NCBI GenBank assembly: GCA_020053355.1
Contig: JAGVNI010000016.1
Span: 54,190-118,189, forward strand
Reading direction: 5' to 3'
Length of the DNA stretch: 64,000 nt
Source of the DNA: an archaeon
GTDB taxonomy: Archaea > Micrarchaeota > Micrarchaeia > Anstonellales > Bilamarchaeaceae
Under the pieces are notes generated by a model that saw only the letters and a list, made by a program, of their open reading frames with translations, was not told the DNA's origin and made no database searches. Position 1 is the first letter of the stretch, and each line of letters opens with the position of its first letter. The position numbers and the translations under genes are program-made. Of this stretch, positions 59,842-64,000 are shown piece after piece.

Positions 59842-61077
59842 ATGAAAATTGCGCTTTGGCTAGCGTTGATGGCGGGTTTTTCCATCCTGTCGGGTTGCAT
59901 ACTGCCCGGAAGCGAGGCGCAGGCACCTGGAACCGGCCTTGATGGTATTAGCAACCGGTCTTCCGCCCCCATCCTGGCAAACTACACGAATGACTCCACC
60001 CACATCCTGCTCAATTCGTCATTCTTCAGGGATTTCGATGCGGACGGTTACGATGACCGGAGCATCTTCTTCGATGAAAAAACCATCCTTAAGGATTCGG
60101 ACCAGTATAAGATAATAAGCGCCCTCCGGATGCTGGGCTACATTTTCGAAGTGCCGAAGGATTCCCCAGAACTTCCCCACGTGAACGCTCTCCGGCGCTT
60201 CAAGTCCAATAATGGGATGCCATTGACCGGGGACGGGATGAGCGAGCAGGTGACGGAAGAAGTCATAATACGCCTGGACGAAGGGCTTGCAGCATCAGAT
60301 GCGGAAAATGCCCGGCTGGCATCACGGTTCCCATTCTACAATGAGACGGTGTCCGACCATCCAAACGGCCTATCCAGGGAATTCATCGCATCGACGATGA
60401 TGCGGGCCTTTTACGCCCTTCCAGGCGACCTGGTCAACCTAAGCCGGATGAACATGCTCGACTGCTTCATCTACCAATGCTATAACCCCGCGTTCCATTC
60501 CTCGGACGATTTCCGGTTCATCTACAATGCCACGAGCGGCGACCCCGTTTTCCAAATTCCCGAATCCGACCCGGCTGGCGGGTTCATCTTCTATGACTGG
60601 GTCCTGGTCGGGCCGAATACCAGTTCGCAGGAAACTGGCTTCTCATACCGCTCAGGCGGGAGCGCAATCGTGATGACCATCCATGAATACGCGCATTTCC
60701 TCGACAGCGCAGTATATGTGAAAAAGAAAGGGACGACGCGGGGCCTGATAAACGCGACCGGATTCGCCTCCATCAGCTGGATGAATAAAAGCGGGGCAGG
60801 GGCGTTATTTGAGCGGCAAAACGGGAGCGAGGACGCCGATTTCATCACCATGTACGCAACGAAGAACTCCTGGGAGGATTTCGCCGAATCCTTCGCCGCG
60901 TACGTCGCATACGGGCAGGATTTCCGGGCAGAAGCCGCCAAGAATGCGGTGTTGAAAAGGAAATACGGCTGGCTGAAGGAAAACGTATTCCATGGCGTCG
61001 AATACGACACCGACATCCCGTATATCCGGCAGGATTACGGCTACGTTTTCGATGGCAATCTGGACCGGTTGGAATAA
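59842..61077 (+). CDS. Lipoprotein zinc metallopeptidase with peptidoglycan-binding-like domain
   Basis: 411 residues from ATG 59842. Lipobox ILSGC; residues about 80-150 look like a PG_binding_1 domain (YKIISALRMLGYIFE ... NALRRFKSNNGMPLTGDGMSEQVTEEVIIRL). The C-terminal half has VMTIHEYAHFLDSAV, an HExxH zinc site, with a downstream Glu candidate third ligand in DFAESFAAYVAYG. Exported and membrane-tethered. It may cut wall peptides or surface proteins; together with the SLT lipoproteins at 2913-8088 it suggests action on bacterial walls. Confidence 0.82.
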   Translation: MKIALWLALMAGFSILSGCILPGSEAQAPGTGLDGISNRSSAPILANYTNDSTHILLNSSFFRDFDADGYDDRSIFFDEKTILKDSDQYKIISALRMLGYIFEVPKDSPELPHVNALRRFKSNNGMPLTGDGMSEQVTEEVIIRLDEGLAASDAENARLASRFPFYNETVSDHPNGLSREFIASTMMRAFYALPGDLVNLSRMNMLDCFIYQCYNPAFHSSDDFRFIYNATSGDPVFQIPESDPAGGFIFYDWVLVGPNTSSQETGFSYRSGGSAIVMTIHEYAHFLDSAVYVKKKGTTRGLINATGFASISWMNKSGAGALFERQNGSEDADFITMYATKNSWEDFAESFAAYVAYGQDFRAEAAKNAVLKRKYGWLKENVFHGVEYDTDIPYIRQDYGYVFDGNLDRLE

Positions 61078-61092
61078 TCCAGGGCATGCATT

Positions 61093-61758
61093 TCAAAAGG
61101 GGACTATCATCCTGTTTATCGCGCAGCTTATCGTTGACGAGCAGTCCCTGCAGAAATCGACCCCGGGTATCACGAACCGGTCAATGAAATCCGCGAAGTC
61201 CCGATTCGCCTGCATCAGGCAGCCTTCCTTCCCGCAGTGCTCCTTCCTGCCGAAGACATGGCCAAGTTCGTGCGCGACCGCCAGTTCAACCGACTTTAGG
61301 GCGAATCCAAGGTCCATCCCGTTCCGGAACGGCGGCACGGCCATGTCCAAAGCCCCGGCAGCCATTTCCCTCGACCGAAACAGCGAGACTATCGCCCCTT
61401 CCCTCTCCCTTGAAAGCCCGAGGCTGGGTTCCAGCCTGGTGGAAAATTCCACCTCGGCCAGCTTATTCATCCGGGCCGGAGTCAGGCCGATGGGGATGGT
61501 GTCAGAAGTGCGAAAAAACTCCGAGAAGCTTCCATGGATGTCACAATATGCGACTGTGGGAAGAGCGGAAAGTAGGATGCTTTCAATCGATTTTCCGTTC
61601 CTTACTCCCTTCAGGGCGGCCTTGCCCCCCCCGCCCACCTGTGCCTCGTCGTGGAGGATGCCGTAAGTCCTGAACCTCTCCATCCCGCGGATGGCCGCGC
61701 TCACTTCTTCCGGCTTGACAGAAGAAGGGTACAAGAGCCGGACTCTGACGTCTTTCAT
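61093..61758 (-). CDS. Archaemetzincin-like zinc protease
   Basis: 221 residues from ATG 61758, 27 bases after AAATATAAAT. The zinc signature AVAHELGHVFGRKEHC continues to GCLMQ, matching HExxHxxGxxHC-CxM of archaemetzincins, and two later Cys (FCRDCS) match the structural zinc. Cytoplasmic, no signal peptide. The natural substrate of archaemetzincins is not known. Confidence 0.9.
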   Translation of the reverse strand: MKDVRVRLLYPSSVKPEEVSAAIRGMERFRTYGILHDEAQVGGGGKAALKGVRNGKSIESILLSALPTVAYCDIHGSFSEFFRTSDTIPIGLTPARMNKLAEVEFSTRLEPSLGLSREREGAIVSLFRSREMAAGALDMAVPPFRNGMDLGFALKSVELAVAHELGHVFGRKEHCGKEGCLMQANRDFADFIDRFVIPGVDFCRDCSSTISCAINRMIVPF

Positions 61759-61833
61759 AATATATATTGTGATGAAAAGTAAATATAAATGGATGTATTC
61801 CCCAATTTCGGCGACAGTTTTCACTCGCCCTTT

Positions 61834-62562
61834 TCACTTCTTCAGGCGCCTATCGCCGTCGTTGAATTCGACCGTGAGATGGGTGCCGTCGCAGAACGGC
61901 TTGTTCAGGGATTTCCCGCAGCGGCACAATGTGACGCGGTTCCTTTTCTCGTAAACGTATCCGTCTGATGACTGGATGGCAACGCCGCCTTTGACCCATA
62001 TCGGCCCGCTGGCACCTTCCGAGGGGTCCTCAATAAGGCTTATCGACTTCTTCAGTTTCGGCTCAATCGGCTTTCCTGTCTTCTTGTCCCACGCGACGAG
62101 CCTTCCGGCCGGGCAATCGCAAGCCTCGCGTATTGCAAGCTTCACGGATTTTTTATCCCCTTTTTCAGCGAGCGTCCAGACGCTGCCGGCCTTCTCGCAA
62201 TATCTTGCGATGGCGCAGAAAGAGATGGCATCGGTCAGGGTAATAGCAGGCCCGCGCGTGCTTTCAGCCTGCTCCAGATATTTTTTCCGGCTCGCAGTCT
62301 CGGTGCCGTCGAATCTCTTCACCGCGTGCATTCCGGTGCAATACGGCTTATTCGTTGAATAGCCGCAGCGGCAAAGCGCATAACCCTCCTGAACCCGGAA
62401 TTTCTCACCCTTGCCCCACTTGTCCGGAATCCCGTTCCGGCCCGTTACTATGATGGCTTTATCCAAGGACAGGCCGCCCGAAACCAGGTACGGGCCGTTT
62501 TTCGATACTTTGATGCGGCCTGCAGCGCTGGAATGCGTTTTTTTGTTTTTTATCGCTCTCAA
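61834..62562 (-). CDS. CDGSH iron-sulfur domain protein
   Basis: 242 residues. Two CDGSH-type cluster sites: CRCGYSTNKPYCTGMH (residues about 53-68) and CRCGKSLNKPFCDGTH near the C-terminus, each with three Cys and one His for a [2Fe-2S] cluster. Between them an AISFCAIARYCEKAG ... ACDCPAGRLVAWD region resembles the Cys-rich domain usual in large CDGSH proteins. A role in redox sensing or cluster transfer is likely. Confidence 0.92.
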   Translation of the reverse strand: MRAIKNKKTHSSAAGRIKVSKNGPYLVSGGLSLDKAIIVTGRNGIPDKWGKGEKFRVQEGYALCRCGYSTNKPYCTGMHAVKRFDGTETASRKKYLEQAESTRGPAITLTDAISFCAIARYCEKAGSVWTLAEKGDKKSVKLAIREACDCPAGRLVAWDKKTGKPIEPKLKKSISLIEDPSEGASGPIWVKGGVAIQSSDGYVYEKRNRVTLCRCGKSLNKPFCDGTHLTVEFNDGDRRLKK

Positions 62563-62573
62563 GGGGATACCCT

Positions 62574-63002
62574 CTACCTCTCAAAGACTTTCCTTATCTT
62601 GGCAGCAGTCCTCTCGAGCTTCTTCTCGTCTTCCTCATCCTCGTCCCGTTCCGGCATCCGGAGCCCGAAGCCGTCGCCCCGGTATCTTGGGATGACATGC
62701 ATATGCACGTGGAAAATCCTCTGCCCGGCTTCAGCCCCATCAGACATTATGTAATTGACGGCATGGCAGTTCAATTTGGACTTCCTTAGGGCCTTGCCGA
62801 TCTTCTTCGCAAGGACAATCATGCCCCCCGCAAGGTTGTCTTCGAGTTCAGTCAGGAGCTCGGTATGCTTTTTGGGGATGATCAGGATATGGCCCTTCGT
62901 TATCGGCTTGAAATCCAGGAAGGCTATCATGTTGTCGTCTTCGAAGATTTTCGTGCTCGCCTGCGTCCCCCTCACAATCCTGCAAAAAATGCATTCTGGC
63001 AT
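62574..63002 (-). CDS. HIT-family hydrolase
   Basis: 142 residues from ATG 63002. N-terminal ECIFCRIVRG with the structural Cys pair, FLDFKPITKGHILIIPKKH, and the histidine triad IFHVHMHVIPRY. Hint-type enzymes hydrolyse AMP-lysine, AMP-NH2 or dinucleoside polyphosphates. An acidic then basic helical tail (MPERDEDEEDEKKLERT) is extra. Ends 12 bases before the CDGSH gene start, so co-transcribed. Confidence 0.93.
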   Translation of the reverse strand: MPECIFCRIVRGTQASTKIFEDDNMIAFLDFKPITKGHILIIPKKHTELLTELEDNLAGGMIVLAKKIGKALRKSKLNCHAVNYIMSDGAEAGQRIFHVHMHVIPRYRGDGFGLRMPERDEDEEDEKKLERTAAKIRKVFER

Positions 63003-63054
63003 GCAGTTGCTTGTTCGCCAATTATCATAAACCCTTTCCTTCCATCCATATTCC

Positions 63055-63372
63055 ATGGTTTCACGCAGGAATCTTGACCGGAACCTCGCCCTTGAGAAGG
63101 TCGACCTCGTATTCTACCAGGTTCTCGAGCGGGACGGGAAGAAATTGCTGAAACCCTTGAAACTTGACGCCAAGGTCCCGCTAAAACTGGTCCGGGCGAT
63201 TGCCGACGACACGGTCATCCCGGCCTTTTACACGCAGCTGGCGAAGGATTTGCTCTCGCGCGGAGTCAAGCCCGGCTCAAAAGTGCAGGTCCGGGCGAAA
63301 TTCGGCCCGGCTCATGAGATGCTGGACCCGGTACTGAAAGGCGTCCGGGTCCTTTGCGAATTAGATGTTTGA
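63055..63372 (+). CDS. Hypothetical protein
   Basis: 105 residues, leaderless after TTATCATAAACC (63023-63034). Helix-rich with a beta end: LALEKVDLVFYQVLERDGKKLL ... LAKDLLSRGVKPGSKVQVRAKFG. No motif recognised. Divergent from the HIT gene, which starts 53 bases away. Confidence 0.65.
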   Translation: MVSRRNLDRNLALEKVDLVFYQVLERDGKKLLKPLKLDAKVPLKLVRAIADDTVIPAFYTQLAKDLLSRGVKPGSKVQVRAKFGPAHEMLDPVLKGVRVLCELDV

Positions 63373-63419
63373 TGGATGCACCCGGCGCGAATCAGGCAAG
63401 CGGGATTTCCCCATCATGC

Positions 63420-63935
63420 TCAAGAAAGCTTATTCTGTTCAAGGTATTCTTTCAGGGCTTTACGGAATTTTTCCGATGTGTTTCCCGGATACTTCAGGTT
63501 CCCCTTGGGGAAGCCCTTGCCACAACCCTGTTTCCCGCACAATGCCTCTTCGACCTGGTCCCAAAGCTTCCTGGTGGAATGGCGGCCTTTGGGCGAAGTG
63601 TATCTTATGTTGCGGCCCTTGAATTTTTTACTGACCTTGAACCTGTCCCGCTTCTCAATTATCCATCCGCCCATGCTTAACCTGCACAGCCCTTCCTGGA
63701 ATTCCTTCTCAGTAAAAATAGCGTGGTTCAGGTAGTCCCCGACGGCGATTATATCCCGAATTTCCATCCCACATTTATCGCAGGTGAACTCTATCGACGC
63801 CAACAGCCATACGTCGGACGTGCTATACTCCACCCGGCGCTTATCCAAATCCTTCGATAATCGGATTCTGCGAGCCGATGCCGGCCGCCGCGTGAGGCCG
63901 GCCCGCGTCTTGCGTCCCCCTGGTTTTTTATCCAT
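63420..63935 (-). CDS. Hypothetical protein with wHTH-like core and zinc-binding Cys
   Basis: 171 residues. A basic N-terminus (KKPGGRKTRAGLTRRPASARRIRL), then a region like a winged helix with an inserted CDKC pair (SDVWLLASIEFTCDKCGMEIRDIIAVGDYLNHAIFTEKEFQEGLCRL), then a Lys-rich C-terminus with a second Cys pair (CGKQGC). Likely DNA- or RNA-binding. Its ATG overlaps the end of the upstream gene by eight bases. Confidence 0.65.
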   Translation of the reverse strand: MDKKPGGRKTRAGLTRRPASARRIRLSKDLDKRRVEYSTSDVWLLASIEFTCDKCGMEIRDIIAVGDYLNHAIFTEKEFQEGLCRLSMGGWIIEKRDRFKVSKKFKGRNIRYTSPKGRHSTRKLWDQVEEALCGKQGCGKGFPKGNLKYPGNTSEKFRKALKEYLEQNKLS

Positions 63936-64000
63936 ATAACCCCTTGATTTTCACTATCGCTTCGCCCAGCCTCCCGATGTCGGCGAGGTCGTTATAGATA
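63928..64000 (-). CDS. C-terminal fragment of a hypothetical protein (cut by window edge)
   Basis: The last 23 codons of a minus-strand gene (IYNDLADIGRLGEAIVKIKGLYG then stop at 63928-63930) whose start lies beyond the window. It overlaps the 171-codon gene start, so both belong to one operon. Too short to assign. Confidence 0.5.
   Translation of the reverse strand, partial: IYNDLADIGRLGEAIVKIKGLYG

Overview
The window comes from an archaeon. It encodes both subunits of topoisomerase VI, an archaeal Dim2/Pno1-type KH protein, a geranylgeranyl-reductase-family flavoprotein, RtcB with archease, an archaeal LonB-type AAA+ protein, and two tRNA genes with introns at position 37/38. Most genes have a TATA-like box about 25 nt before a leaderless start codon. 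GC content is fairly high. Many small membrane, Cys-rich and lipoprotein genes fit a DPANN-type genome (Micrarchaeota or Diapherotrites would fit), but I cannot fix the lineage from the sequence alone.

Layout. 0-8 kb: the end of a large zinc-ribbon protein, a Pro/Ser/His-rich hypothetical protein, and two tandem paralogous lipoproteins of about 850-870 residues with a lytic-transglycosylase-like domain. 8-18 kb: top6A/top6B, a KH protein, a HEAT-like protein, a reductase, a HicA-like fusion followed by a HicB-like gene, a CoA-binding protein, MarC and several tiny genes. 18-23.4 kb: a regulator, small membrane or secreted proteins, and a MacB-type ABC system (ATPase, CARDB-like partner, permease). 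23.4-29.2 kb: an accessory cluster with an SDR enzyme, two glycosyltransferases, a PqqD-like peptide-binding protein, a 29-residue peptide with a RiPP-leader-like motif, a nucleotidyltransferase, an HprK-like kinase and a signal-peptidase-like protein. The cluster lies between an intact permease gene and the severed 3' end of a permease paralogue.

29.3-42.7 kb: a lipoprotein, a FemAB-like transferase, tRNA-Asn (intron), a DHH phosphoesterase, a RibL-like cytidylyltransferase, an aldehyde dehydrogenase, a dUTPase/Dcd-like protein, a cyclic-2,3-diphosphoglycerate-synthetase-like protein, carbamate kinase, archease - CobW-type GTPase - RtcB, a protein with a histone-H1-like tail, and tRNA-Glu (intron). 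42.7-53 kb: transporters (AI-2E family, APC, Ca2+/cation antiporter, CPA2), tandem BofA-like proteins, a Kazal-domain lipoprotein, and a LonB-like ATPase without its protease domain. 53-58.4 kb: two structured RNA candidates that share a 52-nt module, a regulator, PIN and XPF nucleases, a metallo-beta-lactamase-fold protein, small membrane proteins, and tRNA-His next to a 33-nt repeat also found inside the tRNA-Glu intron. 58.4-64 kb: an SGNH hydrolase, a peptidoglycan-binding-like zinc peptidase lipoprotein, an archaemetzincin-like protein, a CDGSH protein, a HIT protein and hypotheticals.

Themes. tRNA splicing is represented on both sides: intron-containing tRNAs as substrates, RtcB and archease as machinery. 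Several secreted proteins look directed at cell walls (two transglycosylase-like, one zinc peptidase with a peptidoglycan-binding-like domain), which is notable in an organism expected to lack peptidoglycan. The PqqD/peptide/nucleotidyltransferase/HprK cluster is the best candidate for an undescribed peptide-modification system.
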